DNA of 38,219 nucleotides from UBA8437 sp003445035 (GCA_937901285.1 CALCHI010000421.1:1-38219), one strand, 5' to 3'. Counted from the first letter of the stretch, positions 1 through 8,585 are shown. The notes: generated by a model not told the origin, from the letters alone. Translations and numbers: made by a program.

Positions 1-1
1 C

Positions 2-109
2 TTCGCCGCGGTGATCGCCTCGGCACTCCTGGGAATCGCCCTGTTCGGAGTTGTAACCTGGACCGGATCGACACTGCTGGCACGGTGGGGGTCCGGTGGT
101 GAGGAGTGA
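2..109 (+). CDS. ABC transporter permease, C-terminal end (partial)
   Basis: Only the last 35 codons are in the window, ending in TGA at 107-109. The translation is one hydrophobic segment (FAAVIASALLGIALFGVV) followed by a short tail ending in GEE. This is how binding-protein-dependent permeases of the SsuC/ThiX type usually end. The next gene encodes an NMT1/THI5-type binding lipoprotein, which supports a permease assignment. The rest of the gene and any ATPase lie upstream of the window. The family call rests on context and one membrane helix, so it is moderate. Confidence 0.55.
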   Translation, partial: FAAVIASALLGIALFGVVTWTGSTLLARWGSGGEE

Positions 110-184
110 GAATCGCCGACGACGTGACAACCGTCCCGCGAACTACAACAATGATCCGGCCACAACCCTCCCGGACACCCTCGC

Positions 185-1201
185 ATGCCGTCGACCTCCT
201 CTCACCGACTTCGACACTGGCCGGTCGTGCTGCTGCTGGCTTGTGCAGGTTGCGGTGAAACGCGGCCTGTTCCCGGAGATGATCCCGCCAGCGAAATCGT
301 CCGGCCACCCACGGCGGTGTCGTTGCAATTGAACTGGTTTCCGGAAGCCGAACACGGCGGATTCTTTTCCGCCGATGTCCACGAGCTTTACGACGACGCC
401 GGGCTGGATGTGGAGATTCGGCCCGGAGGCCCAGGGGTCCAGGTCATCACCCAGGTCGCCACCGGGCGGGTCCTGTTCGGTGTGACCAACGCCGACCGTG
501 TGCTGGTCGGCCACGCCGCCGGAGCCAAGACGGTGGCGGTGATGGCAGCGATGCAGGTCAGCCCACGGTGCGTGATGGTCCACGAGAACTCGGGAATCGA
601 CTCGCTCGAGAAACTGGGACAGGTCAGTTCACTGGCCGTCAGCAGCACCGCCACCTGGTCGCTGTTTCTGCAGAAGAAGGTCGACCTGAGCGGAGTGCAG
701 CTGGTGCCTTATGCCGGCAACGTCACGCAGTTCCTGCTCGATGACAACTTCGCACAACAGGGTTATTCGATCAGCGAGCCGTTTGTCGCTCGCCAGAAAT
801 CCGTTCGTCCCCGCGTCCTGATGGTCTCCGACCTCGGTTTCAATCCCTACACCAGCGTGTTGATCACGACGCCGGAGGTGATCAAGACGCAGCCTGAACT
901 GGTGACAGCCATGGTCCAGGCATCGATCTCCGGGTGGCAGAAGTACCTCGATGATCCTGGCCTGACCAACCAGGCGATCCACGAACGAAACGAAGAGATG
1001 GGTCTGCCGATCCTCGCCTTCGGAGCAAGAGAGTTGCAGGTGTTGTGCTCGACCAAGGAAACCCCCCGCAAGCAGCTCGGACGCATGACCGAAGCACGCT
1101 GGAAGACACTTCTGGAGCAGCTGGTGGAAGTTGAGGCGATCAAGTCCGGAGCGGTGAACGTGTCGGAGACCTTCACGAACCGATTCCTGGAAGACGAGTG
1201 A
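185..1201 (+). CDS. NMT1/THI5-type ABC substrate-binding lipoprotein
   Basis: This 338-residue protein should capture a small molecule in the periplasm and deliver it to the permease encoded just upstream. It starts with a basic stretch and a hydrophobic core, then LLAC (Cys20) and AGC (Cys23); either Cys could be lipidated, LLAC fitting the lipobox a little better. The mature part opens with LQLNWFPEAEHGGFF and continues with PGGPGVQ and FGVTNADRVL, the hallmarks of the NMT1/THI5 periplasmic-binding fold. Relatives bind thiamine pyrimidine precursors (ThiY), sulfonates or nitrate, and the ligand cannot be told from sequence. ATG at 185 places the signal peptide correctly. The gap of 75 bases after the permease suggests one operon. 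Confidence 0.85.
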   Translation: MPSTSSHRLRHWPVVLLLACAGCGETRPVPGDDPASEIVRPPTAVSLQLNWFPEAEHGGFFSADVHELYDDAGLDVEIRPGGPGVQVITQVATGRVLFGVTNADRVLVGHAAGAKTVAVMAAMQVSPRCVMVHENSGIDSLEKLGQVSSLAVSSTATWSLFLQKKVDLSGVQLVPYAGNVTQFLLDDNFAQQGYSISEPFVARQKSVRPRVLMVSDLGFNPYTSVLITTPEVIKTQPELVTAMVQASISGWQKYLDDPGLTNQAIHERNEEMGLPILAFGARELQVLCSTKETPRKQLGRMTEARWKTLLEQLVEVEAIKSGAVNVSETFTNRFLEDE

Positions 1202-1285
1202 CCTCACGGACCGGTCCAATCCGTATTGCCATTGCTGACTCCCGACGGGAAAATGACAGCGGTGGGCCGGGGGAATCGACGCAGC

Positions 1286-1723
1286 ATGTCAGGCATCACG
1301 ACCGACCGCCCACACGACGGCCCGTCCCACGACACCCCGGACGGCGGCCGTTTCTGGACCGACGAAGATCGCCAGGCCGTCGGGGAACTGGTCGAAAACA
1401 TCCGTCGCGTCGAGCAGCACGCCTTCGAGACCGGTGACCGGCCGTTGATTGCCGACGCGCACAGCCTGCTGAGCGGGCTGGTGCAGCTCTACGACCTGCT
1501 CACCGCGTTCCGCAACAGTCCCGACGGTCGCATCAAGGGACCCCAGGGCGTGGCCAAGAAGCTGGGACTGACCCGCAACGGGGTCTACTGTCGGCTGGAA
1601 ATGGTGGGGCTGGATCCCGAGGACCTGAGGAACCCGCCCGGGGACGTGAGGGACCTGGTCGCCCGCAGCCGCATTCTCGGCCCGCTGGCCGACCGGTTGC
1701 AGGACATCGCCGATTCGATCTAG
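1286..1723 (+). CDS. small protein with Fis-like helix-turn-helix
   Basis: I do not recognise the family. The 145-residue product has a charged N-terminal half and then GPQGVAKKLGLTRNGVYCRL at residues 85-104. This resembles the Fis-type helix-turn-helix found at the C-terminus of NtrC-family regulators (alanine in the first helix, the L-G-L turn, R-N in the recognition helix). There is no AAA+ or receiver domain, so it would be a free-standing DNA-binding protein. ATG at 1286 is chosen; an in-frame ATG at 1226 would add 20 residues of low-complexity sequence. Its stop overlaps the stop of the convergent symporter gene by 4 bases. It may belong to the upstream transport operon, 84 bases away. 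Confidence 0.55.
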   Translation: MSGITTDRPHDGPSHDTPDGGRFWTDEDRQAVGELVENIRRVEQHAFETGDRPLIADAHSLLSGLVQLYDLLTAFRNSPDGRIKGPQGVAKKLGLTRNGVYCRLEMVGLDPEDLRNPPGDVRDLVARSRILGPLADRLQDIADSI

Positions 1724-3285
1724 TCGGATGTCGACAGGTTGTCGGACGTCCAGACGGTCAGCCCGTCCAGAGAACGGCCGTCGGTACCTGGCCGGCCACC
1801 CAGTGCCCAGCCGATTCCGAACAGCAGGGGATTGGCCACCACGCCAACCCAGAACGTGTCCAGCACCTGCTCGTGCAGCGCCGGGAACCACGCGGCGGCG
1901 GCTCCGCTGCCAAGTGCCACCCATCCGGTGACCAGTGCGACCGACACGGCGGTGGCGGTGGCAGCCGACCGGCCGGTGGCCCGCCGGGTGAGCAACCCCA
2001 GCAGAAACAGGCCCAGCAACCCGCCACCCAGGATACTCAGCAGTTTCGTCTGGACATCTTCGACCCCCTCGGAGGTCCGCGACGCGTGGATCAGCAACCC
2101 GCTGCCGATCATCACCGCACCGGTCACCAGGCTCAGCCCTCGCCCCACTCGCCCGTAGTGGTAGTCGTCACGATCCGGTCGCCACAGTCTCCGGTAGAAG
2201 TCATTGGTCAAGGTGGCCGCGATGGCATTGATGCTGCTGTCGAGTGTCGACATGGCGGCGGCGATCAGGCCCACGATCACGAATCCGGCCACGCCGGCGG
2301 GAACGCGAGTGATGATGAAGTGCGGAAAGATCTGCTCGGGGGACAGATCGGCGACGGCCGGATCGACCTGGAACCGGTAGAAGACAAACAGCGCAGTGCC
2401 GACGAACAGGAAATAGCCCCAGACGGGAAATGTCAGCAACCCGCCAATCCACAACGCCCGGTTGGCCTCGCGGCGACTGCCGGCAGCCATGTATCTCTGC
2501 ACCGTCGTCTGATCGGTCCCCATGATCTGCAGGAACACGATCAGCTTGGTCAGCATCGTGGCACCCATCGTGTGACCACGTACGTCGCCGTCGGACACAC
2601 CGAAGCTCATCTTGTCGTGCTCACCGGCCACCTCCAACAGCCCCGACAACCCTTCGGGGATTCCGTTGAGCAGAATCGGCAGGCAGATCAACCCCCCACC
2701 GATCAGCGCCACGCCCTGCAGCACATCGGTCCAGATCACCGCCCGCAGGCCACCCAGCACGGTGTAACCCGACACGATGACGCCGAAGACGATCATCACC
2801 ACGTCGAGCACCCAGTCCTCGCGACGGCCAATCATCAGCTGGATCGACTCGGAAGCCACGAACAGGATCAGGCCCATCCGTGCCAGGTGGAACAGGATGA
2901 AGGCCCCGCCGGCATAGAGCCGGGCCCAGAGACCAAATCGCCGCTCGAGATACTCGTAGGCCGACTGCAGGCCGCCGGCCCGGTAAAAGGGCACAAACAG
3001 CAGCCACGCCACCGGGATCGCCAGCAGGTACATGGCGTTGGCCGGCAGGTGACGCCAGTTGGTCTGGTAGGCCGCCGCCGGCAGGGCCAGGAAGGTCATC
3101 GAGCTGACGATCGTGGCCATCAGCGAGAAACCGACGGCCCAACCGGGCAACGAGCGGTCCGCCAGGAAGTACCCGCCGGCGGTCCGGCTCTTTCGTGAAC
3201 AGACGGCCCCGATCGCAGCGATCAGGGCCATCCCCAAGCCAATCACGACCAGGTCAGCGGTGCGGAGTGTCGCGGGCAAGGTCAC
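1720..3285 (-). CDS. sodium:solute symporter (SSS/SLC5 family)
   Basis: This is a 521-residue inner-membrane protein with about 13 hydrophobic segments and the expected length for the family. The SSS signature GYTVLGGLRAVIWTD lies at residues 173-187, and the second conserved region (GLIAAAMSTLDSSINAIAAT) lies about two-thirds along. Such proteins couple Na+ entry to uptake of sugars, amino acids, sialic acid or other organic solutes; the substrate cannot be predicted. The start is GTG at 3285, just before the first helix, without a strong Shine-Dalgarno. It lies 52 bases downstream of the FKBP gene on the same strand and may be read through from it. Its 3' end overlaps the convergent HTH gene by 4 bases. 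Confidence 0.9.
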   Translation of the reverse strand: MTLPATLRTADLVVIGLGMALIAAIGAVCSRKSRTAGGYFLADRSLPGWAVGFSLMATIVSSMTFLALPAAAYQTNWRHLPANAMYLLAIPVAWLLFVPFYRAGGLQSAYEYLERRFGLWARLYAGGAFILFHLARMGLILFVASESIQLMIGRREDWVLDVVMIVFGVIVSGYTVLGGLRAVIWTDVLQGVALIGGGLICLPILLNGIPEGLSGLLEVAGEHDKMSFGVSDGDVRGHTMGATMLTKLIVFLQIMGTDQTTVQRYMAAGSRREANRALWIGGLLTFPVWGYFLFVGTALFVFYRFQVDPAVADLSPEQIFPHFIITRVPAGVAGFVIVGLIAAAMSTLDSSINAIAATLTNDFYRRLWRPDRDDYHYGRVGRGLSLVTGAVMIGSGLLIHASRTSEGVEDVQTKLLSILGGGLLGLFLLGLLTRRATGRSAATATAVSVALVTGWVALGSGAAAAWFPALHEQVLDTFWVGVVANPLLFGIGWALGGRPGTDGRSLDGLTVWTSDNLSTSD

Positions 3286-3337
3286 CGCCGCACCGACCGA
3301 AACATCCGGCCAGCACGCTCCCTGAACAACGTCGGAT

Positions 3338-4147
3338 CTAGTTCTTCTTCTTGCTCGGCTTCTTCTTACTCGTCTCGATCGCCAACAGGTGCACCTCGAA
3401 GATCAGCACCGAGTGCGGGCCGATTTCCTGTCCGGCACCGCGGGCGCCGTAGCCCAGCTCGGAGGGAATCACCAGCCGGTAAACCGAACCGACCGGCATC
3501 AGTTGCAGCGCCTCGGTCCAGCCCCGGATCACCCGGTTGGCGGCAAACTTGACCGTCTCGTCAGCTTTCGCCGGAACCTTTCCCTTGAACGACTCGTCGA
3601 AAACCTTCCCGTCAATCAGCATGCCACGATAGTGCACCTCGACGGTGTCGGTCGCCTTGGGCCTGGCACCTTTGCCGGCCTTCAGCACCTGGTACTGCAG
3701 ACCACTCTTGGTCGTCTTGACGCCCTTTTTCTTGGCATTGCCGGCCAGGAACACCGTGCCCGCCTTCTTGTTCTTTTTTTCTGCCGCCTTGGCCTTGGCC
3801 GCCTGCTGGGTCTGCATCTCCTTCTGGAAGGCCGTCAGCGCCGCCTGCAACTGCTGGTCGCCCAGGGCGGGCTTCTTGCCGGCCAACGTATCGGAAATTC
3901 CGGCGGCCAACAGCTTGGGATCGATGTCGAGACCTTGCCGCTTGAGTGCCTGGCCGATCTGCAGCCCGATCGCGTAGCTCGCCTTGTCACGATTGGTCTT
4001 CAGGGTCGAGCCAGCCGCACCCTTTTTGACCGCACCCTTTTTGGCCGCGCCCTTCTTGGTCTTGTTGTCCTGAGCATCGACCGACGGTGCGACCGCTGTC
4101 AGCAGAACTGCGAAGCCGAGAGTCAGCGAGAGAGTGAGTTGTCGCAT
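3338..4147 (-). CDS. secreted FKBP-type peptidyl-prolyl isomerase (FkpA/Mip-like)
   Basis: This 269-residue protein catalyses cis-trans isomerisation of prolyl bonds, presumably in the periplasm. It has a signal peptide (residues 1-25, ending VDAQ), a lysine/alanine repeat linker (KKGAAKKGAVKKGAAG), an FKBP N-terminal dimerisation-like domain at about 56-115 (SYAIGLQIG) and an FKBP catalytic domain at about 165-256. Conserved FKBP features are VHYRGML, FDESF, VIRGW and IPSELGYGARG. The C-terminus is lysine-rich. ATG at 4147 is preferred over upstream in-frame starts because GGAG sits at good spacing before it and it opens the signal peptide exactly. Its neighbours are an Lgt-like gene 144 bases upstream and a symporter 52 bases downstream, on the same strand. 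Confidence 0.93.
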   Translation of the reverse strand: MRQLTLSLTLGFAVLLTAVAPSVDAQDNKTKKGAAKKGAVKKGAAGSTLKTNRDKASYAIGLQIGQALKRQGLDIDPKLLAAGISDTLAGKKPALGDQQLQAALTAFQKEMQTQQAAKAKAAEKKNKKAGTVFLAGNAKKKGVKTTKSGLQYQVLKAGKGARPKATDTVEVHYRGMLIDGKVFDESFKGKVPAKADETVKFAANRVIRGWTEALQLMPVGSVYRLVIPSELGYGARGAGQEIGPHSVLIFEVHLLAIETSKKKPSKKKN

Positions 4148-4291
4148 GCCTGTGTACTCCGGCCGGGTGCGATGCACGATCCGCAAAGTGCCCGGCCGGC
4201 ACGAGCGGTCGCTCGATAGAGCTGACAGCCCCACCACGGCCCGACCACAGCACTTGATGCCGGTGAATCGACGCGACGAGGACAACCGGAT

Positions 4292-5023
4292 CTAGACTAC
4301 CGCGTCGACATCACGCTGGCCAGTCCGGGCCTGTGCCCACCACAGCACTCCGAAAACCCCCACCATCACCACCGCCGCCCACTGGTATCCCGTCCAACCG
4401 CCCCACAATTTCGCCTCGGGTCGGATGAATTCGGTCGCGAAGCGGTAGATCGAATACACGACCAGATAGAGCTTGAACAGATGTCCGGTGAGCATCCCGT
4501 CACGACGCAACGATGCCAGTACAACGGCACAACCCAGGTGAAACAACGACTCGTAGATCTGTGTCGGATGTCGCACGATTCCGTCACCGAAATCGACGCC
4601 CCACGGCAGGCTGGTGGCGATGCCGTGGCAGCAACCGTTGGTGAAACAGGCCAGCCGTCCGATCGCCACCGCCACGGGAATCGAGACCGCAAAGCTGTCA
4701 CCGGTCGAGACCTTCACACCGCTGTACCACTTGCCGAACTCAACCCCCGCGTACCCTCCCGCCAGCCCCAGCATGATGGTCTTCCCGTCGGAAAACAGCG
4801 CCCGGCCACTGAGCACCGCCGGCCAGTCGCCGTCAACGACGTAGGAAAGAAAAAACGGCAGCTTCGCCGACAGGAACGCACCGGTGAAGCCCCCCAGACC
4901 GACCATCACGCGTTGCCACACCGTCAGCCCCAGTCGCGCCTGCCGGCCCCTGGACAACCAGACCGCAGCGGCCACGGCCGCCATCATGATCGCCGCGTAG
5001 GTGATGCGACCGGCCACGGTCAA
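4292..5023 (-). CDS. Lgt-like membrane protein (divergent prolipoprotein diacylglyceryl transferase family)
   Basis: This is a 243-residue protein with about seven membrane segments. True Lgt moves a diacylglyceryl group from phosphatidylglycerol to the lipobox cysteine of preprolipoproteins. Family features seen are GRLACFTNGCCHG at residues 122-134, RHPTQIYES at 151-159 and RF..EFIRPE at 194-203. In canonical Lgt the first motif reads roughly GRxGNFxNGE; here the Asn after Arg123 is Cys and the acidic position after NG is Cys131-Cys132, so this is a cysteine-containing paralogous subfamily. It is also shorter than usual Lgt (about 270-290). Its start overlaps the stop of the radical SAM gene by 4 bases, so the two are very probably co-translated. 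It may act on lipids or lipoproteins; equivalence to housekeeping Lgt is doubtful. Confidence 0.8.
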   Translation of the reverse strand: MTVAGRITYAAIMMAAVAAAVWLSRGRQARLGLTVWQRVMVGLGGFTGAFLSAKLPFFLSYVVDGDWPAVLSGRALFSDGKTIMLGLAGGYAGVEFGKWYSGVKVSTGDSFAVSIPVAVAIGRLACFTNGCCHGIATSLPWGVDFGDGIVRHPTQIYESLFHLGCAVVLASLRRDGMLTGHLFKLYLVVYSIYRFATEFIRPEAKLWGGWTGYQWAAVVMVGVFGVLWWAQARTGQRDVDAVV

Positions 5024-6531
5024 CTCTTGGCCGGGTCAGCGGTCAACTCGGCCAGCCGGTCCAACGTCGGCAGCGGAAGATGACCCTCGCGATAGAGCAC
5101 GTTGTAGGCACAGAAGGGAATCACGTGGCCGGAGGGCAGCACGTGATGGATGCAGCACTTCATCACCCGCCGCACGTCGAAGTTGTAGGCGTCCAGGAAC
5201 GAGGTGATCGTGATCCGGAAGACATCCGATGGATCCAGGTCCTCGGCCAGGCCCCGCTGGAAGAATTCCAGGGCCAGCGGATCGGCGGTGACATCGGCAC
5301 CCTGCGGAACGATCGGCTGGCCGGCCAGAACCGGGAGCTCGGGCGCCACGACCTGGTCGGTCGCACCGGGAACCGAACAGCCCTCGGGCCCGCAGTGCCC
5401 CAGCCGCTCGAGATACGTCTCGATCAACTGCCGCGCCCGGGACCGGTTGAAGGTGATCCCGTTGGCCAGGAGGTCGCTGTGCTCGCGGGCGTCGATGAGC
5501 CGCATCAGCGGGATCCAACGGCCTCCCGAACGGTAGGCGTAAGTCAGCGTGTGACAGTTGGGATGGGCACACGGCAGCGGCATGAAATCGTCGGCCACGA
5601 ACCGGCCGTCGGTCTGCTGCTCGATCAGCTGCACCACCTCCGGAAACGTGACCCGGGCCTCGATCGTTTCGGGCAGCACGTGACGGCCGCTGTAGGTGGC
5701 CGGCTGCAGGCTGACACCGGTGATCCACGATCGGGCCAACCCGAACTCGATGATCGCCCCCAGCTCGTCCTCGTTGACCCCACCCTGGATCGTGGTGACC
5801 AGGGTCGTCCGCAATCCCACCTCACCGAAAGCCTCGATGGCCTGCTGCTTGGTCTCCACCAGCGGTTCACCCCGCAGCGACTCGTAGGTCTCATCTCGAA
5901 ATCCGTCAAACTGCAGGTAGATCTCCAGCCGATCACGATGACGAGCCACCGCCTCGAGGAAATCGCGATCCCGTGCGAACCGGATCCCGTTGGTGTTGAT
6001 CATCACGATGTCAATCGGCTGCCCGCAGGCGTAATCCAGGATCTCGAGAAACTCGGGATGGATCGTCGGTTCGCCGCCGGAGAGCTGCAGCACCTCGGGA
6101 CGGCCCTCGACCTCGACCAGCCGGTCGATCGACCTGGTCACCTCCTCGAACGAAAGATGCTGGCCACCGGGGCCACTGGAGGCGTAGCACATCGGGCACG
6201 AGAGATTGCACGACCCGGTGATCTCAACCAGCCCCACGCAGGTGTGCTGTTCGTGCTCGGTGCACAACCCGCATTCGTAGGGACATCCCTTCCCGGTGGC
6301 CGTGACACCAACCTGTCGCGGCACCTTGCCCGGGACACTGAATTCGAGCCGATCGAAGCTGTTGACATCGCCACAGACAAAATCTTCACGGGAACCGTGG
6401 GTCGGGCAGTGCTTGCGGAAATACACCCGTCCACCCCGATCGATGATCTTCGCCGGAACCAGTTCCAGACACTCCGGACACAGGCTCTGCGTCATGCCGA
6501 GAAACGTGTGATCGCGGAGGGGCATCGACAT
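5020..6531 (-). CDS. radical SAM enzyme of the MJ0619/Tes type (COG1964)
   Basis: This is a 503-residue radical SAM protein. The SAM-binding iron-sulfur motif is CNLSCPMC (Cys108, 112, 115), and SGGEP at 151-155 binds SAM. Before the core there is a rubredoxin-like element (CPEC at 18-21, HCPTHG at 41-46) and an extra cysteine set (GCPYECGLC..H at 82-93). The C-terminal part adds further cysteines (CGPEGC, MKCCIHH). This arrangement matches archaeal MJ0619-type proteins, now known as tetraether synthase (Tes), which joins lipid tails by carbon-carbon bonds; bacterial relatives are thought to act on membrane lipids. The substrate here is inferred. Translational coupling to an Lgt-like membrane protein fits a lipid role. 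ATG at 6531 is used; ATG at 6525 or 6495 is possible. Confidence 0.85.
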   Translation of the reverse strand: MSMPLRDHTFLGMTQSLCPECLELVPAKIIDRGGRVYFRKHCPTHGSREDFVCGDVNSFDRLEFSVPGKVPRQVGVTATGKGCPYECGLCTEHEQHTCVGLVEITGSCNLSCPMCYASSGPGGQHLSFEEVTRSIDRLVEVEGRPEVLQLSGGEPTIHPEFLEILDYACGQPIDIVMINTNGIRFARDRDFLEAVARHRDRLEIYLQFDGFRDETYESLRGEPLVETKQQAIEAFGEVGLRTTLVTTIQGGVNEDELGAIIEFGLARSWITGVSLQPATYSGRHVLPETIEARVTFPEVVQLIEQQTDGRFVADDFMPLPCAHPNCHTLTYAYRSGGRWIPLMRLIDAREHSDLLANGITFNRSRARQLIETYLERLGHCGPEGCSVPGATDQVVAPELPVLAGQPIVPQGADVTADPLALEFFQRGLAEDLDPSDVFRITITSFLDAYNFDVRRVMKCCIHHVLPSGHVIPFCAYNVLYREGHLPLPTLDRLAELTADPAKS

Positions 6532-6570
6532 GACAGAATCAATTTCTCGCGGAAACTGGTGACGAGGATC

Positions 6571-6846
6571 CTAGAATCTCGAGAAGAGGACGGCACAGCC
6601 GACGAAAAAGGCACCCACGGCGGCGACCAGGACCAGGACAGCACAACCGACCCCCGTCAATGCCCTCGTCCACCCTCCGCTGGTTGACTCGTTGGCGGCC
6701 AGCGTCCACTGCGGATCGACCGAATCCAGGGGATTGCCACAGGAGATGCAGGCGGTCGAACTCAACGGGGTTTCGGCCCCGCAATGCGAGCAGACGATGG
6801 TCATTTCGCCGTGACCGGTTTTTCCGGCTTGGGGATCTTCAGCCAT
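6571..6846 (-). CDS. zinc-ribbon protein with C-terminal membrane anchor
   Basis: This 91-residue protein has a zinc ribbon (CSHC at Cys19/22 and CISC at Cys33/36), a short polar linker and one membrane helix at about residues 62-88, ending SRF. Such ribbon-plus-helix proteins are common and mostly unassigned; I infer no function. ATG at 6846 is used; ATG at 6804 would start just before the ribbon and is also possible. It ends 39 bases before the radical SAM gene on the same strand and may be the first gene of that operon. Confidence 0.65.
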   Translation of the reverse strand: MAEDPQAGKTGHGEMTIVCSHCGAETPLSSTACISCGNPLDSVDPQWTLAANESTSGGWTRALTGVGCAVLVLVAAVGAFFVGCAVLFSRF

Positions 6847-7106
6847 GGTTCGTCACATTCTCCAGCCGCTTTGCGGAAACGATTGTGCGATCTCCCTACC
6901 GCCGGACACAAGCCCGAACACGCTGGAAACCACTGCAGAAATTCCGGATCCCCCGGCCCGGAAAGGGACACGGATTCACTGAGTCCCGGCTGTTGGCGGC
7001 AGTTGCAAACGACAGGTTGAACTCGTAGAACAGAGGCTTGTCCTCGGGCAAGCCACCCGGTTTCGGTCGACCCCTGTTTCTGCATTTTGCCACGGTTCAG
7101 GCCCCC

Positions 7107-8099
7107 ATGCCCACTGCACTGATCACTCCCGAAGCCCTCTACGAACAGGCGGGTCCACACGTCGATCGGCTGGTCGGAGCCGGTTTTGAAGTGAAATATC
7201 CCGAAGATTCCACGTTCACACGAGGAAGATCTCCGGAAGAGACGATCGCCGGGCTGGAAGGCATCGACGCGATCCTGGCCGGTGGAGAGCGATTGACGGC
7301 CGAGGTCATGGAAGGCTGTCCGGGGCTGAGAGTGATCGCCCGCTGTGGAGTGGGTTTCGACAGGGTGGATATTCCTGCCGCGACACGGCTGGGCCGCGTG
7401 GTGACGATCACCCCGACGGCCAATCACGCCGCGGTAGCCGAACAGGCACTGGCCCTGCTGTTCGGCGTCTCCAAGCGAGTCGCCATTCACGACAAGCTGG
7501 TCCGTTCGGGTGGCTGGAGCACCGAGCCGATGCGGCCGATTCGTGGACAGACGATGGGGATCTTCGGCCTGGGTCGAATCGGCCGCAGCATGGCCGTGCG
7601 GTGTGCCTCACTTGGCATGACGGTGATCGCAACCGAGAAATATCCCGACGAGGCGTTCTGTTCCGAGCAGGGAATCGAACTGGTCGATTTCGACACGCTG
7701 CTCTCACGCAGCGACGCCATCAGCATTCACTGCCCGCTCAACGACGAAACCCACGGCCTGTTCAACGCGGACGTGTTGTCGAAAATGAAACCCGACAGCG
7801 TGTTGATCAACACGGCACGCGGCGGGATGATCGTCGAGAGTGACCTGCTGAACGCTCTGCAGAACGGTCCGCTGGCCGCGGCCGGTCTGGACGTTTTCGA
7901 GCAGGAGCCGGCCACGGCCGACAATCCCCTGTTCGCTCTCGACAACATCGTCGTCAGCCCCCACCTGGCCGGAGCCGACACGACCAGTATCCAGGACATG
8001 GCCAACGAGGCCGCCGACTGCATCGCCACGTTGTACGAAGGAAATTGGCCGGGACCGGCGGTGATCAATCCCGACGTCCAGGCATCGTGGTCCTGGTAG
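7107..8099 (+). CDS. D-isomer-specific 2-hydroxyacid dehydrogenase (SerA-like)
   Basis: This 330-residue cytosolic NAD-dependent dehydrogenase is related to D-3-phosphoglycerate dehydrogenase. The NAD-binding motif GLGRIG is at residues 154-159 and the catalytic triad is Arg238 (in ARGG), Glu267 (in FEQEP) and His286 (in SPHLAG). RCGVGFDRVD at 79-88 is the substrate-side loop. It lacks the C-terminal ACT domain of full-length SerA, so it could act on phosphoglycerate or on another hydroxyacid. The start is ATG at 7107; an in-frame start at 7038 would add 23 residues unlike the family. It is followed 69 bases later by a zinc-ribbon gene and then an aldolase, a combination compatible with 2-keto or hydroxyacid metabolism. 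Confidence 0.88.
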   Translation: MPTALITPEALYEQAGPHVDRLVGAGFEVKYPEDSTFTRGRSPEETIAGLEGIDAILAGGERLTAEVMEGCPGLRVIARCGVGFDRVDIPAATRLGRVVTITPTANHAAVAEQALALLFGVSKRVAIHDKLVRSGGWSTEPMRPIRGQTMGIFGLGRIGRSMAVRCASLGMTVIATEKYPDEAFCSEQGIELVDFDTLLSRSDAISIHCPLNDETHGLFNADVLSKMKPDSVLINTARGGMIVESDLLNALQNGPLAAAGLDVFEQEPATADNPLFALDNIVVSPHLAGADTTSIQDMANEAADCIATLYEGNWPGPAVINPDVQASWSW

Positions 8100-8168
8100 A
8101 GACCGCCCACGCCCCAGCCATCCAGTTCGTCTCCGTCCTATCCCTCCGAAACTCCTGAGTCACCCGTC

Positions 8169-8585
8169 ATGACGGAAATCGTCCCGCTGATTGCCGATCT
8201 TCACACGGTCCGCTGTGGCGGTTGCAAGGTCCTGGTCGACGATCCCCTGATCGTCAAGTGTTCGATCTGCGGAGCCACGTTCGACCGGGTCGTCTCGAAC
8301 CACGTCGGATTGGCCAACCGCCTGAACAGCGAGCGGTCTGGTGCCGGGGACGACGACGGGGAGACGGAGACCGGGGAAGCGACCGCGACCGAGGAACTGG
8401 TGGCGGTGCCGCGGGGCCTGCTGACGGACCTTGCCGGGGCGCTTGCAGAAATCGACGGGGCCGGCCAGGTTGCGGCGGCAACATCGAAGCTGGCAGAATC
8501 AGCACCGGCGGTCGACGCCGGCGACAACGCCGGCGCCGCGGGCGAGGCGGCGGCGGCAGCACGGAAGGCTGGATCCCTTGACTGA
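8169..8585 (+). CDS. small zinc-ribbon protein with Ala/Gly-rich tail
   Basis: This 138-residue protein is of unknown function. CGGC (Cys16/19) and CSIC (Cys31/34) form a probable zinc ribbon, followed by an acidic segment (GDDDGETETGEATATEE) and an alanine/glycine-rich C-terminus. No membrane segment or signal is seen. Its last 8 bases overlap the proposed TTG start of the aldolase gene, so translation is likely coupled. The Ala/Gly-rich end is low complexity and may tolerate length change. Confidence 0.6.
   Translation: MTEIVPLIADLHTVRCGGCKVLVDDPLIVKCSICGATFDRVVSNHVGLANRLNSERSGAGDDDGETETGEATATEELVAVPRGLLTDLAGALAEIDGAGQVAAATSKLAESAPAVDAGDNAGAAGEAAAAARKAGSLD

Noticed and set aside
5080..6687. 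A 535-codon plus-strand frame opposite the radical SAM gene
   Set aside because: The minus-strand product has all radical SAM motifs; the plus-strand frame has none and runs through the start of the zinc-ribbon gene.
7038..7106. Extended N-terminus of the SerA-like dehydrogenase
   Set aside because: The extra 23 residues do not fit the family, and ATG 7107 gives a normal start (MPTALITPEALY).
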